From contig JAYKYS010000001.1 of assembly GCA_036924285.1 (NCBI GenBank), positions 26,101,501-26,165,500 on the forward strand: a stretch of 64,000 nucleotides of DNA. Reading direction: 5' to 3'. The notes below the pieces were generated by a model, which did no database searches, was not told where the DNA came from, and worked only from the letters and a program-made list of their open reading frames with translations. Made by a program: the position numbers and the translations under genes. Positions 1-13,053 of this stretch are shown here, in pieces (the first letter of the stretch is position 1; every line of letters begins with the position of its first letter). The DNA comes from Asterella californica (lineage: Eukaryota > Streptophyta > Marchantiopsida > Marchantiales > Aytoniaceae).

Positions 1-409
1 ATACATGGACCTGCATTATTCCATACAATAAACCATAGTTACTAGAGAAGAGAAAGAGAAAATCCAGATTGGGATTGAAACTCACATGTCACTCTTAGGA
101 AGCATCACGTGGCATCAGAGCACGCTTGAACGTGTAAGAATAAACCTACAAGAAACACTAGGCTATTATATATATGAAACCTGTTTTGTGAATATGGAAA
201 TATTGGATGCATACATAAATATAAAAATCAAGTGACAATGCGATAACATGCCACGTAGTAACCGGTGTACCTATATATGGAAGAGTAAATCTATATATAT
301 ATTTGTTTATTTCTATATAAAAAATGTGGTATTTTAGTATGCAATGACAAGATACAATGTAGAGAATATCGAAGTTTACCTGGATTGTTACAGTACATTT
401 AACACATAA

Positions 410-660
410 GAAATGTAGTTTTATAGGGTGGAATTCTGAGACATAATCATGGTAATCTTCCGTTTACTTGTATATAACTGATTAAATCTATATTATGTAT
501 ATAAGAATTATGGTTTATTGGTATGGAATTCCGAGACGTAAAGGTAAATCGTCTGTTTTACCAGGTATATAGCTGATTAAACCTGTATTATGTATATAAG
601 AATTATAGTTTTGTGATATGGAACTCCGGGACACAATACTAGTAATACTCCAGATTACCT
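410..660. repeat. Imperfect AT-rich tandem repeat (about 95 bp unit)
   Basis: Two to three diverged copies of a unit containing a shared TATTATGTATATAAG core (491 and 586) and a nearby GGAATTC-like/GAGACA stretch follow one another. The rest of 1-1500 is AT-rich and shows no convincing gene. Confidence 0.55.
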
Positions 661-1507
661 ACATATGGATATACATGTGGTATTTACCTAGTTAGTTACC
701 TATATAATTTACCTATACATGGAAGAAACAACATGCAGTTTGTAGATATAATACAGGTAGTTGACGCCACATTATCATGTCAACAATACCGCTCGTAAAT
801 GGTAGAATCATACATGGTCCAAATATACATATAATTTTTTATGTATTTATGATTTTAACTCATTAAATCAATAATTTTTGGAAAAAAGTTATTGATTAAT
901 TAAAGAGACTTTGGACGGCGACATCGCCTATTGTCGCTATCCTTAGCGCCGTACCAGTTGCTGTTTGTGACGACGTTCTTTTCGCTGAGTATGTATGAAA
1001 TTTCACGTGTTCGCTTGTGATATTGACTCTTCGATGTATATATTAAATCTTTATTAGATGTTTGAGTTGTTCTAATGTCCAAGCGGGTTTTCCACTATAT
1101 CACGAGTTGTGAATAAGTGGAATAATTGACAAAAACGACCGCTGTTTTTTATGAATCTTTAGTAACAATCATTAGAGACGAGTTTACTATTGTTTTTGTC
1201 TATATCTATACATTCTTCCACTAGTCTAGTAATTCCTACCAGTTGAACCTGACTACATTCTATACCACAGTTCACAATCATTTTCAGTATTTCATCGAAA
1301 TAAGACTTCTGATGTCTTGCAAATGATTTCTTATTAGATTATAGATTGATCTTTGAAATGTACGCATTGACATATCCTGGTAATTTTCTACCCTTTTGCA
1401 TCTCAAAATTATCATGATAATGATCTTCACTGCTCCTTTGGAGAGTTTGTCAGTCATGTTTTGTGCAAGAACAAAATGATGATAAGAGGTTCAGGTGACA
1501 AGAGTTT

Positions 1508-1843
1508 TTAGTCATGTGTTATGTGTTTGCTAGGTAATGATTGTCTACTGCTTGTCAGAGTAACTTCAGAACTAACATTGTGGGTGTGACGTTTGTGGCT
1601 CGGGATCTCTCGATCTTCAGAAGTATAACCTTCGGCCAAAGGAAGCGGGGCAGCCTGAGAAAGAAGGTGTGAGAAAACCTGTAGCACAGCTAGTCCGTCG
1701 GTCGGACTATCACGGACGGGAGAGTATAATGAAGGATCACTAGTTACTTGCACCAACGCAGTAACAAAAGCTCCAAGCAGTCGTGCTTGAGCTGCTCCAC
1801 CAGTAAACAAACTACCAATCTCTAAGGATGAGTCTTTATGCAT
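1508..1843 (-). CDS. Unassigned 111-residue open frame
   Basis: An ATG-started minus-strand frame of 111 residues lies in an otherwise AT-rich, stop-dense stretch. Its middle part is rich in Leu, Ala, Val and Ser with balanced polar residues and reads like protein rather than random translation, but I recognise no family. The frame is not flanked by obvious coding exons, so it may be an isolated exon, a piece of a decayed gene, or chance. Confidence 0.2.
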   Translation of the reverse strand: MHKDSSLEIGSLFTGGAAQARLLGAFVTALVQVTSDPSLYSPVRDSPTDGLAVLQVFSHLLSQAAPLPLAEGYTSEDREIPSHKRHTHNVSSEVTLTSSRQSLPSKHITHD

Positions 1844-3078
1844 CTATTCGTTGGACACACTGACCGTTGTAGTATGTAGTCATGAGTTTTGAGAAGTTAG
1901 TGAGTGTAGTGTGAAGATCAAGAAGAATTGAGATGTAAAGCTATCTGAGTGTTTTCTAACGTTCCGAACAAGTACGAGGCTGACGGCCTACAATAAATCG
2001 TCATATTTTGGTTCCAGAGAGAAAATCCCAGTTGTCTAAAGTGCACCTGGTGGTCTTAGTTGTTGTTAGACCAAATTGTGATGAGAAAGTAAGAAAATAC
2101 ACTATTACGTACTGTCGTCTAGTCGAGAGAAAGTGTCATATGTGAAGTTTTCTAGGTTTTTGAGAAGAAATCCGAGTGTATTTTCTGAGCAGTAAGTAAA
2201 TCAGAACATAAGTGGATGGAATTAGGACCTTAAGACCCTGTGATAGGGGGTTGGTCATAAGTCTGAGATGTTTAGTTGTATGTAGATCTCAAGTAGCCAT
2301 TTTAGAATCAGTTGGTTGTTTGGCATGGAGAACTTCTCAGTTAAACTGTAATACAAAGAAAGTCAACACCAATCTTCTTTGAGAACGATACATTTATGCT
2401 TAAACAGTGTAAAAGAGAAACTTTTCCTTACAAAAATGTAACACATTTACAAGTTTATTACCGAGAGTAAATTCTAAAGAGAATATCAATTTGTTATTAG
2501 ATCACATGTGATTTTCAAAAGATCCGATGTTGGGTTAAGAAGAAATTAAATTCGAGATTCAAGTGTTCCACAGCAGTAATGCAGAAGTTACCTCAAAATT
2601 GTGAGAACCAAGAAGAAGAACATGGGTTCAGAACGGACATTTACGTTGAGAGAAGCAGTGAAGTTGGAGGTTTAGGTCAAGATGATAAACGTCAATTCAT
2701 GATATGTGTCGCATCTTCAGCTGTAGACAACTTACTCGCATTTTTGTATATCTTCATTGAAGTCAGCCAATAGTTTACCAAAACATGCTAGTTTTTCATT
2801 AGTTTTGGAGCAAAGACGACAACTTACATTAACAATGAATCACTGGAATAATTTATTTAGTTACAAAAACTAGATCTGCAAGTATGTAAACCTTCCTATA
2901 AAGAGACTTGTGATGTGATAGATAAGCAGAAGACGGTGTCGTGATGAGAGTCTTTCTTCGGGAGGGAGGACCTACTAACTGTGATTGATTGTGAGATCGA
3001 TCAAAAGAAAAATAGACTGCTTTGCCAACAATCAGAACTCAAATTCGATCTCTTGCATCCATCAGATCAAACCAGACA
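1844..3078. other. Intergenic, nothing recognised
   Basis: This AT-rich sequence has only short open frames on both strands. I see no domain, RNA gene or clear repeat in it until the direct-repeat block that starts near 3079. Confidence 0.5.
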
Positions 3079-4613
3079 CCCAATCTGTGCAAATAAGCTT
3101 TCCCAAGACCCAAGAACTTTATTCACATCTCAAATTTTAACATCAAGATCATCAGTGATCAGAATCTTCCCTTCTGTCTCCTGCACGTGTCTCCTTCTCT
3201 CTCAGTCTAATGCTATGTAGTGTTTCTCGAATTGTCGTCGCACGTCGATTTATCTAAAACTCAAGTCCCATGTTAAGCAACCCCCTAGCTAAGCAGGGAT
3301 CTTTACGTCCTTTACTCACACTCACTTATCAAGCAGCCCCCTTGCCAAGCTAACCCCTTGTTAAATAAACATTTCTCAACCCTCGATGTAATCTTGATGC
3401 AACTCAAATTATGAGCTAAGTCACGACTTTAGAGCCTACGCCACAACTACAGAACCACCTCACATGACTTACAACCCTCCCATAACTATATCAGATATTT
3501 CTCAACTCATAATCTCGGTTGCATGCAGAGGCTTAGGCTAGGGAGCCCATGTTTAAGGAGGATATTAGTCCCCCGCTCCTATACCCAATCTGTGCAAATA
3601 AGCTTTCCCAAGATCCAAGAACTTTCTTCACGTCTCAAATTTTAACATCAAAGTCATCAATGATCAGAATCTTCCCTTTTGTCTCTACGCGCGTTTCCTT
3701 CTCTCTCAGTCTAGTTCTATATAGTGTTCTCTAAACTGTCGCCGCACGTCGATTTATCTAAAACTCAAGCTCCTTGCTAAGCAACCCCCTAGCTACGCAT
3801 GGGTCTTTATGTCTTTATACCCACACTTACTTATCAAGCAGCTTCTCCTCTGTCTCTTACGCGCGTCTCTTTCTCCTTCTCTAGTTTTACGTAGTATTCT
3901 CTAAACTGCAATCGCACATCGATTTATCTAAAACTCAAGCCCCCTGCTAAGTAACCCCCTAGCTAAGCAGGGGTCTTTATGTCTTTATACACGCACTCAT
4001 TTATCAAACGGCTCTGTTGCTAAGTAGCCCCCTAGCCAAGCTAGCCCCTTGTCAAATAAAAATTTCTCAACCCTCGATGTCATCTTGATGCAACCTAGAT
4101 TATGAGCTAAGCTACGATTTTAGAGCCTAGGTCACAATTACAAGACCACCTCACAGAGCTTACAACCTTCTCATAGTTGTATCTGATAATCTCGGTTGCA
4201 TGCGAAGGCTTAGGCCAGAGAGCCCACGTTTAAGGAGGATATCAGTCTTCCTTCCGTAGAGTCACACACCCAACATAGACTCTCATCCAGAAGACCAACA
4301 CATCGAGATAGGAAACATGAGCCAGGAGGATTTGATCCAAAGACCTCTTCTTCCTAGATGGGCGTCCCTTTCACTGAGGTGGCTCTTGTTTCCTTTTAAT
4401 ACAATAAAGAAACTTGTACACATACTTATAGAACTAGCTTTTATCTCCTTTGCTAGCTTCTCAGGCGTTACTTCCACTATACACCTCTGTTTCTAGTGAC
4501 GAAAGAACCAAAACGATACTACTCAAGTAGACCTACGTGATGATGTCATCAGATAATGAATCCGAGTCACCAGCAAAAAATGACAAAGTTTTCTCTTTTG
4601 TCACTTTCTTAAT
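3079..4613. repeat. Left direct-repeat block flanking retroelement remnant
   Basis: This block matches 7817-8773 in the same orientation, from the stretch CAAGACCCAAGAACTTTATTCAC to GTCACTTTCTTAAT. The left copy is longer because part of it is duplicated in tandem: the segment beginning CCCAATCTGTGCAAATAAGC occurs at about 3079 and 3583, and a further partial copy starts near 3840. Each sub-unit carries C-rich tracts of the type CTAAGCAACCCCCTAGCTAAGCAGG. Position on both sides of a Ty3/gypsy remnant suggests old LTRs, although I cannot find clean TG..CA ends. Confidence 0.6.
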
Positions 4614-4816
4614 ATATGCCGAGCAGAGATAGGCAGTCTATCTCTAAAACTACATGAGCACCAATCAAGAACTCACGGTCTGTTTTCATCACGGTGACTA
4701 CACTCCACAACTCACGCTTCACTTGAGGATAATCTCTCTACCTGTCCGTCAATATTCTAGCCCCAAATCTAGAGATAAATCGCACACCACTCGCATCATC
4801 TTGACTTATTGCCTAA

Positions 4817-7815
4817 TCAAATCGCCTTTGGGCTAGTATCCACTGTGACAATGATAGACCTTCCACACCCATAGTCTATTCTTTTCAACACAAGTGGAGA
4901 CTTCAGACTCTCCTTCAACTTATTCATAGCTTCTTGATGGACCGAAGTCCATACAAACCTCTTGTCCTTCCTCAATAATGCATACAAAGGCTCCGCAACA
5001 TGGACATAATGAGGAATGGATAAGCGATAAAATACACAAGCTCTTAGAAAGCGTTGAAACTCCGTGATATTCTTACAATCTTCCATCCTAGCTATATCAT
5101 CAACCTTTTTTGGATTTGATCGCTTGCCAAAAGCACCACACAAATGACCAACCACTAAAATCTCTGACACACAAAACTTGGACTTAGCTCCTGACAGGAC
5201 GAGATGTACCTCCTCCAGATGAGTCAAAATGCGTTCTACATCTCTGAAATGATCTACAACAAACCTCCTACATCCATTCGCGAGTACTGCTTCATCCTTG
5301 TCCTCAACCGTGCAACTTTTTATAGGAACATCATATAGAAATGGAATGATAACCTCAGATACAAACTCTTGTAATATCTTATGCATCGCATTTTGCATAT
5401 GAGCCACTGAGTTTGTTGCTCCTTGAGGAAGTACACATCCGCATCAATCTCAAAGATGTACGCATAGTGGTCAGATCTCTACTCTCGATAGCCAACTGAA
5501 ACTGATCGTACTCAAAATATAGATCTCCAATATAATAGATAGCTCTCCTTGCAAATGTCTCCGCTACCTCATCAATCACAAGACCTGTCTCAACATTGCG
5601 AGTGGTCACATTATTCGTAAGATGTAGGTCTTGAATGAAACGCAAGGCTCCTGATTTCTTGGATACAATGAACCACATGCTAGATTATGGTCTCATAGAC
5701 GGCTCAAGTATCCCCATCTGTACTTTCTCAGCAATTCAATGAGTTAAGGCAGCAAGGCACGAGGAACCGGAATCAGTTCCAGATCCCAAGGCACATGTAT
5801 AACCATAGGTGCTATTATCTTTGGATCTACACCTATCTCCTTTGTTGAAAAAGAAAATGCTTTACCATGATCCGCTATCATCTACTCAAAACAGTCTTCT
5901 CAATCTCGGTACGGAAATCACCCCCTTCTATCTAGAGCTCTCTCAACGTCTCCTCGCTAAACAGATGTCCTACTTGTCTATGATCACGCAATATGAGCTC
6001 AGTGCTCACTAACTGTACTTGCTTTTGCGAGTTAGCAGATAGTTGAGTTACCACCGGCTTCACTTTTTTTAGTAAAGATTTGTACTTCGCATGGACTTCT
6101 GCTTCCTGAGGAAGTGCACACCAACAAACTGCTTCCTTTCTCTCACTGTTCTACATCGGATGAGAAAAGAACCACAAATACAGAGCGATCTCCTCATATA
6201 TCAAGAGAGGATAAGAATCATCATCATATCATCTTTCTCCTTTATCAATCTACTTACACTGTTCAACTAACTAGCAACTGACTATACATACACAAACTCC
6301 TCAAACAAGTCAAAAACTACATCATCCTCATGCAGAATCCTTGCACGCCACAGCTCTGATACCTGTTTTACCGTCCAAATCCTCAACTCTTGTAACTGAC
6401 TCCACCCATAGCTTTCGAACATCAACAATCCAGACTGTCAACTATGTACACTATAATCGTCTTCAAACTCTTGTACATGTTTCTCATCTGATTCTTCCAC
6501 TTTGTGTATTAACTCTGACGGGATCTCAATAGTAGGTTCTACACCCCTGTCATCCCGTCCTACAGGAGTGGACTGCAAAGACCCTTACATCTCGTTGTCT
6601 GAGAACTCTAAGGGTTTGTCGATTCTGCTCATGTCTCGAACGAATAGTCAAAAATTGTATTGAATACTTGTCATCAGTACTCCGAATTTTGACATAATGA
6701 GGTCCATCATTCATCATCTTTGTCTCCATTCGAACAACTGTGATGTAAGGCTGGTCCAATATGACAAGATAAGAGACAGACGACTGTACGAAGAAATGTT
6801 GATCAACCTCTACATCTCCAATCTTTACACGCATATTTGGACAGACTCCATATAACTCACCCTTTTGGTTGCTAGCAACTCAGAGTACCCAACCATGGTT
6901 CTTTTCGATTGACCATCGTTCCTTCTCATACACCTCTTTTGAAATAATGTTGATTTCTGACTCATGATCCATAACTGCAGGTACTGATTCAGAAAGCCCT
7001 CCAAGTCGAATCTGCGTCTCCGTTGTTGCACGTGCCCAGTGATTCTGTTTGAAATCATTGTATGTGCTTGACTTGTCTTCCTCAAATTTTTCATCTTCAT
7101 TCTCAGCAATAGCAGGACCAGCAACCCTTGTCTCGTACTCGGCATCACTTAATTCATTAACACCAATAGCATCCACCACTCCAACCATCTGACTAGTTAT
7201 TTGCTCTGCCAACACTTGTCTCTTTCTTTTCATGATATCAGTTATCAACTCATGAAACTCTCTTCTCATGATACCAAGTACCTCTCCAAGAGAAAACTCC
7301 ATTCTAACATCTAGTGCGTTGCTCCATAACGGTACGCAAGTCTGTTGTTGTTTCGATGTCTGCAGCCAACTTGTAAGCTGGAGTTTTCTCCTTCTCTTGT
7401 GTTTTAAACCTCTTCTCTCGTACTCTGTCAGTAGCAATAGCCTCATGTGACAAATCTTGTACACCTTCCATAGGATATACTGCAGGTGGTGGAACTGTAG
7501 AGGTAGAAAATACATCCTCTGCAGTGAGAAACCTACCAGTTGGTACCGATCTAGATGATGATGGCTCCGCTGCTCTTCTCCTCGTAACTCTTCGACGAGA
7601 TCATCATCAGGTGCTCTTGCATCTAAGTCAAAAGCATCTCGTCGTCTCTTATCTTCAACAATTGCATCTTGTTCACTGCTTGCTTCTAAAAACGCTTGAA
7701 CAGAAGTTGCATCTACAAGGTCTCTCCATCCAGTAGCTCTCCTAATGCTTTTTGCACCTCTCTTCATCATTTCAACTGAAACTTCAGCAGCTTGCTCAAC
7801 TATAGTTCGATTAGA
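4817..7815 (-). pseudogene. Decayed Ty3/gypsy gag-protease-RT fragment (copy B)
   Basis: Read on the minus strand, this region gives in order a Gag C-terminal piece and protease (7815-6880, with D-H-E-S-E-I-N where the intact element has D-H-G-S-E-I-N), the rest of the protease with its LDQPYIT motif (6834-6550), then after missing sequence the RT finger/palm region (5678-5379), an FLYD version of the YxDD box, the RT thumb and the first part of RNase H with VTVDTSP (5407-4817). All pieces align with the intact element at 51.3-62.1 kb. Frameshifts, internal deletion and loss of integrase make it non-functional. It is the most diverged copy in the window, hence the oldest. Confidence 0.85.
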
Positions 7816-7816
7816 G

Positions 7817-8773
7817 CAAGACCCAAGAACTTTATTCACGTCTCAAATTTTATCATCAACGCTATCAACGATCAGAATCTTCCCTTCTGTCTCCTGCGCA
7901 CGTCTCCTTCTTTCTCAGTCTAGTTCTTTGTAGTGTTCCCCAAACTGCCGTCGCACGTCGATTTACCTAAAATTCAAACCCCCTGCTAAGCAACCCTCTA
8001 GCTAAGCAAGGGGTCTTTATGTCCTTATACTTATACTCACTTATCAAGCAGCCCCATAGCCAAGCTAACCCATTGTTAAATAAAAAATTTCTCAACCCCT
8101 TCTAAGCAACCCCTTAGCTAAGCAGTAGGTCTTTATGTCCTTATAAGCACACTCACTTATCAAGCAGCCTCCCTTGCTAAACAACTCCCTTGTTAAATAA
8201 AAATTTTCTCAACCCTCGATACCATCTAGATTATGAGCTAAGCCACGATTTTAGATCCTAGACCACAGCTACATGACCACCCCATAAGATTTACAACCCT
8301 TCCATAGCTGTATCATGTATCTCTCAGTTCATAATCTCGGTTGCATGTGGAAGCTTAGAGCAGGGAGTCCATGTTTAAGGAGGATACCAGTCCTCCGTCT
8401 CTAGATGTGCGGGACGTAGTCACACACCCAACATAAATTCTCATCCAGAAGACCAACACGCTGAGATAAGAAACATGAGCCAAGAGGATTTAATCCAAAG
8501 ATCTCTTCTTCCTAGGTGGGCACCCCTTTCACTGAGTTGGCTCCTGTTTCCGTTTAATACAATAAAGAAACTTGTACACATACTTATAGAACTCGCTTTT
8601 ATCTCTTTTGCTAGCTTCTCAGGTGCTACTTCTACTATACATCTCTGTTTCTAGTGATGAAAGAACCAAAATGATACTACTCAAGAAGACCTACGCGATG
8701 ATGTCATCAGACAATGAATAAGACTCACCAGCAGAAAATGATAAAGTTTCCTCTTCTGTCACTTTCTTAATCT
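7817..8773. repeat. Right direct-repeat block flanking retroelement remnant
   Basis: This block is collinear with the left block (3107-4613) but lacks most of its internal tandem duplication. It shares the C-rich AAGCAACC..CTAGCTAAGCAG tracts, the CATGTTTAAGGAGGATA segment and the AATACAATAAAGAAACTTGTACACATACTTATAGAACT segment in pieces. Together with the left block it brackets copy B, as degenerate LTRs would. Confidence 0.6.
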
Positions 8774-9460
8774 AGAAGTGACGCAAACATCTACGTGTAT
8801 CTTTATTTCGCATAAATGAAAGCATGTGTCTGCTCTAATCAAGAAGAGCTTCCACTTGACACCTTTGTGGCTTCTTAGTCGTTCTTTGGAATAGAAGCTA
8901 GGGGGGAGCTTGTCTAGCTTGGCCCTAGCTTAGCACCTGCCCAGCTTAACAAGCTTATGTGCAGCTTCTTTTACAACTACGTACCTAGTGGAAGAAAAAT
9001 TCTTTTTGCTACCAACTTTCATTGTACAAACCCTCATGCAACAGGACCACGGTTTTGTTGCTTGATTGCTGAGTGTGCATAAAAGTTCAACATCTCATGA
9101 GTGATTTGCACCTGAGTACTCGAAGATGTTTGTTCTCTATACGTGCAAGTAGCATTTGGAAGTTACAATCCGCTCACAATCCGCTTACAATCTGCTTCAA
9201 AGATCTCTAAAAATATACTTCTCATCAGAATTTTACTATTTGATGTTGTGATCAAATGCAATGGAACATTGTAAATGAATTTCAACCTTTGAATATGAAA
9301 GTTGATATTGGTATCCAGAAACTTAGACATGTTACTTTAGATTCACTGTTGGTTGCACATCAGCACTTGACAAAAGATCACGAAGAGTTTTTACCATAAT
9401 ATTAAACGTCAAAAGTGAATTGGGGCAGTGGTAATAAGATTCTCTTTGTGAAGTTGAGAT
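8774..9460. other. Intergenic, nothing recognised
   Basis: Only short open frames occur. A small cluster of AGCTAGG/CTAGCTTGG/CCTAGCTTAG tracts near 8900-8950 resembles the CTAGCTAAG tracts of the neighbouring repeat block. Confidence 0.4.
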
Positions 9461-9461
9461 T

Positions 9462-9830
9462 CAAGGTTTATACCTCAAGTGAACTTTTCGTACATATAAA
9501 AAATAACTTGTTCATGATTCGTGCATTGCAAATTTTTCATTCTTGATTAATGCACGGACAAGTTCAAGGTTTAAATCTTTTATGCAAACAGTTTGTAAAA
9601 ATGGATACACCTGAATTTTGAAAAGTTATATATATTTTTCTCTTTTAACATTAATACTTTCGCACATACCAAGAGAACTTATCCATGAATGCATTGCACC
9701 ATTTTCATTCTTAATTAATGTGCACAAACAAGTTCAAGGTTTAAACCTCGCTAGGGAACTCTTCACACATATCAAAAGTAACTTCGCTATGAGCCACTCA
9801 CTGCACATTTTCCATTCTTGATAAACGCGA
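9462..9830. repeat. Imperfect tandem repeat, three copies
   Basis: The phrase TTCAAGGTTTA recurs at 9461, 9564 and 9734, each followed by a similar block ending in ATTTTTCATTCTTGATTAATGCAC-like sequence. The first spacing is 103 bp and the second is 170 bp, so the middle unit carries an insertion of about 67 bp. From here to 10,207 I see no gene. Confidence 0.6.
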
Positions 9831-10207
9831 ATAGACATGGACGAACACTTTTAATCACGGTTTGAAATGCTCTTACGGTAGTACATGTTATGTATGTTTT
9901 CTCGGCGTGTCCGATCTTGCTCAGAATAATCCCCACAAGAAAGAAGCCTCATGAGTCTTACGCAGAAGGAACGTACATGAAGGGTTCACCGTCGTTGCTC
10001 CGCCCCTACCCTCCCCTACCTACACTTGGTCCCATATGAGCCGTCCGTTGCCGTCCACAAGCCCAACTGCGGGCAAAGATGGGCGGAAATGAAGTTGGTG
10101 ACGAAACTCACTTGTACCACATCAAGTTGGAATCCGTTGACGGGAGCCTTCTCCTCTACCCTGATCTGAGTCCCGCTTGAACGTGACAGAAGTGGAACAA
10201 CAGATTC

Positions 10208-11344
10208 ATGATTCAGGGCGGTATACCGGTACTGGAACGGGCACAGCTTCTGACAGGAATGAGCAGGCAATGTGGCGGAAGATGGAGACTGTCTCAGTGG
10301 AGTACTTTGTGCGTAGGAGGATTGCGGGCACACAGACTCTCTGCCGTGAGGTCGATTAGTGACAATGGTTATGCGCGAGTGAGTAGTGAGTCGCAGGAGT
10401 CGATTCTCTACACATATGCAGTGAAAGGGAAAGGGCTTGTACCCGAGGCAAGCCCACCGACTGATCAGAATCTTGAAGAGCTATGTGGATTCGTGGAAGA
10501 TAGCCGAAATCTCGTAGTTCTTACCGGCGCAGGGATTAGCACCGAGAGTGGAATTCCTGATTATAGGAGTCCCAATGGAGCTTATAGTAGTGGATTCAAG
10601 CCGATTACTCACCAGGAATTCCTGCGCGCTGCTGCAAATCGCAGAAGGTACTGGGCTAGGAGCTTTGCAGGCTGGAGACGATTCATCGCTGCACAGCCTG
10701 GACCAACGCATAGAGCACTGACGCAGTTAGAATCGAAGGGTAGAATAAGGGGCATTATTACCCAAAATGTCGATAGGTTGCACCACAGAGCTGGAAGCTT
10801 AAACACAATTGAGCTCCATGGAACAACGCATAGAGTACTGTGTCTCAATTGTGGGGCCTTGAGTGATCGGCACAAGTTCCAACAAAGGGTCTGTGACCTG
10901 AACCCCGATTGGGCCGTTGCTGTAGAAGCTCTGGACAAAGGAGAGCCCGGAAGCAGTGCTAGCTTTGGGATGAAGCAGCGTCCCGACGGAGACATTGAAA
11001 TAGACAGCAGGTTTTTCGAGGAGGATTTCCTTGTCCCGGCCTGCCAGGAATGTGGGGGTATACTTAAACCGGATGTTGTGTTTTTTGGAGATAATGTACC
11101 AAAAGCCAGAGCAGACGAAGCCATGAATATGGTGAAGTCGAGTGATGCCGTTCTCGCGGTTGGATCATCCCTAATGGTTATGTCCGCCTATCGATTGATT
11201 CGGGCTGCTGTTGAGCAGCGGGCCCCAGTTGCGATTATCAACGTCGGACCGACACGGGCGGACGAGCTCGCAACTTTGAAGATAGAAGCACGGAGTGGAG
11301 AGGTCCTTTCCAGATTGCTGACAATGGGCTCATTAGCGATATGA
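10208..11344 (+). CDS. SIRT4/SRT2-like NAD-dependent sirtuin, mitochondrial, intronless
   Basis: A single uninterrupted frame of 378 codons encodes a class II sirtuin, an NAD+-dependent lysine deacylase or ADP-ribosyltransferase. Numbered from the first ATG, the NAD-binding GAGIS is at 107-111, followed by [17 protein letters not shown] is at 185-193; the catalytic His is H204 in LHGT; zinc Cys pairs are C212/C215 and C279/C282; and VFFGDNVP and VGSSLMV follow. The roughly 60-residue insert between the Cys pairs is typical of SIRT4-type enzymes. A second ATG at 10,259 starts an Arg/Ser-rich, acid-free stretch that looks like a mitochondrial presequence, so I favour that start (361 residues). 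Plant SRT2 genes usually have many introns; this one has none, although neighbouring genes are split. Confidence 0.93.
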   Translation: MIQGGIPVLERAQLLTGMSRQCGGRWRLSQWSTLCVGGLRAHRLSAVRSISDNGYARVSSESQESILYTYAVKGKGLVPEASPPTDQNLEELCGFVEDSRNLVVLTGAGISTESGIPDYRSPNGAYSSGFKPITHQEFLRAAANRRRYWARSFAGWRRFIAAQPGPTHRALTQLESKGRIRGIITQNVDRLHHRAGSLNTIELHGTTHRVLCLNCGALSDRHKFQQRVCDLNPDWAVAVEALDKGEPGSSASFGMKQRPDGDIEIDSRFFEEDFLVPACQECGGILKPDVVFFGDNVPKARADEAMNMVKSSDAVLAVGSSLMVMSAYRLIRAAVEQRAPVAIINVGPTRADELATLKIEARSGEVLSRLLTMGSLAI

Positions 11345-13053
11345 GCTGGCAAGAAGTGAAACGTGAGATTGTTCTTGAAGTGTGTACAAAAGCTTGATAT
11401 TCTTCCAGGAGGACTCCTTCCAGAGTAATAAAGTGGCAGCTTAGTTCGGGTGTTTATAGTTCACGAGAAGCCGTCACCATCGATGCGACTCTAACTCAAG
11501 GGGATTGGACTTTCTGTTCTTGAACCTTTTTCTCCTTTCTTCTTGGAAAGCACACAGGACAATGAACTAAACCAGAAGAGGAGATGATGGTGACAAGAAA
11601 CTCACCGTTTCCATTGGAGATTGTTTTCATGAGGAGACTGCCATGGTTACAAGCATCGTTTGGATACATACATTTAGTGTCGGACGTACGATTCTACGTC
11701 AAATGGAACTGACTGATGTCACGGATATTAAGAATTAAACCCCATGATACCCTTAGACTGCAAGTGGTCACCGCGGAGCGGACTTCCTTGCGAAATCCAG
11801 TTTCTAGGATGTTTCTAGGACGAGTGTCAACGACACTCCTGAAGTGAAAAGCGAGCTCAAAGGTAGAATGATAACTACAAAATAAGGCAGCAGACCAGAT
11901 GAAGGATTGCAGAATAGAGCGCGGAAGGGCCAAGCCTCAGAGTATGAATATATCAAACATGTGAAAAATCAGAGACAAGTCATAGAAGAATATGATATCG
12001 CACACGACTTTCCATCCCGCGAACACGACTATCTAGATTCTCAGGGTCGACCTCGTAGGATGCAAGCTTTTTACTGAACTCTCCGTTGCGTCCTGGTGCA
12101 GTGCATTCCATTGGATACATTCTGCGTAGATAACCACTGAATGCCGCTGACGGTTGCAGGCATTAGCTGAGCGTGAGTAAACTAACAGAGGCATTAGCTG
12201 AGCGTGAGTAAAATAACAGAACTTCCTACTATTAACGTTTGTACAAGTTTTCAACCGTCATCACAGAAAAACTACGTACCACCAATAGCTCCATTGTGAA
12301 TCTTACACTGAGACTCTACATACCATACTCGTTTCTTTCCAGTACGATAAGGTCGAATACCTTACTCAATCCACTTAGCGTCACACCTTCTAAATCCAGT
12401 CCTGATTAGATGTGCTTATGCACCTGCCATTTGTCGTGGCCTGTATCTAGCAAGATTATGTTCATAGGTTGGTTGTCAGGCACGTCATACCTATGAACTG
12501 TAGCTTGATAACCTTGAAGTCAAACAATGGGATGCTGCCATGCGGTTCACTTTACACCGAAGATACGTGACGATGTAGTCTCTAGCCAATGCACAAAGGA
12601 ACGCGTGGCCATTAACTCCTCACCGCCTGCTCAATACAATACCTGCAGAAGATGGCCTCCTTCTTGCTTCCTGGAACAATCGAAGAGTTTGGCAAAAGCA
12701 CCTACCTGGGATAGACTATTCCAATGACTTTGAAAGGCTTATCGTGTAGTAAGAGCAGAGCGTCTACTTGCAGAGTGAACCTAAGAAACGCTAGAAAGCT
12801 GCAGACGATCTGTCTGTTGGAACAGGATGTATATTTTACACTCGTACCCTTCTTGCAACGTTTTAGTCATATAACACCTATGTACGGACTTACACGTAGG
12901 AAGCAAAACATTCGCTATCGTGAGAGCTAACGTGAGGTGATTGCCCATGAATTAAGCACAAATGTAATGCAGAACAAGCAGATCTAGTGCGTAAGACAAA
13001 TCCTTGTTAAGTTGTTGGATTGTCAAATTGAGTACTAAAGTTTTCAACCTTAG
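11345..13053. other. Intergenic between sirtuin and minus-strand gene
   Basis: I see no convincing exon here. It must hold the 3' ends of the two converging genes. The only clear structure is the short tandem duplication at 12,158-12,219. Confidence 0.5.
12158..12219. repeat. 31-bp tandem duplication
   Basis: The block AGGCATTAGCTGAGCGTGAG plus AAATAACAG-like tail is present twice head to tail with one or two differences, at 12,158 and 12,189. Confidence 0.85.

Noticed and set aside
7268..7736. Plus-strand frames opposite copy B
   Set aside because: Antisense translations of the decayed Gag region; no independent features.
10609..11124. 171-residue minus-strand frame
   Set aside because: Antisense shadow of the sirtuin catalytic domain.
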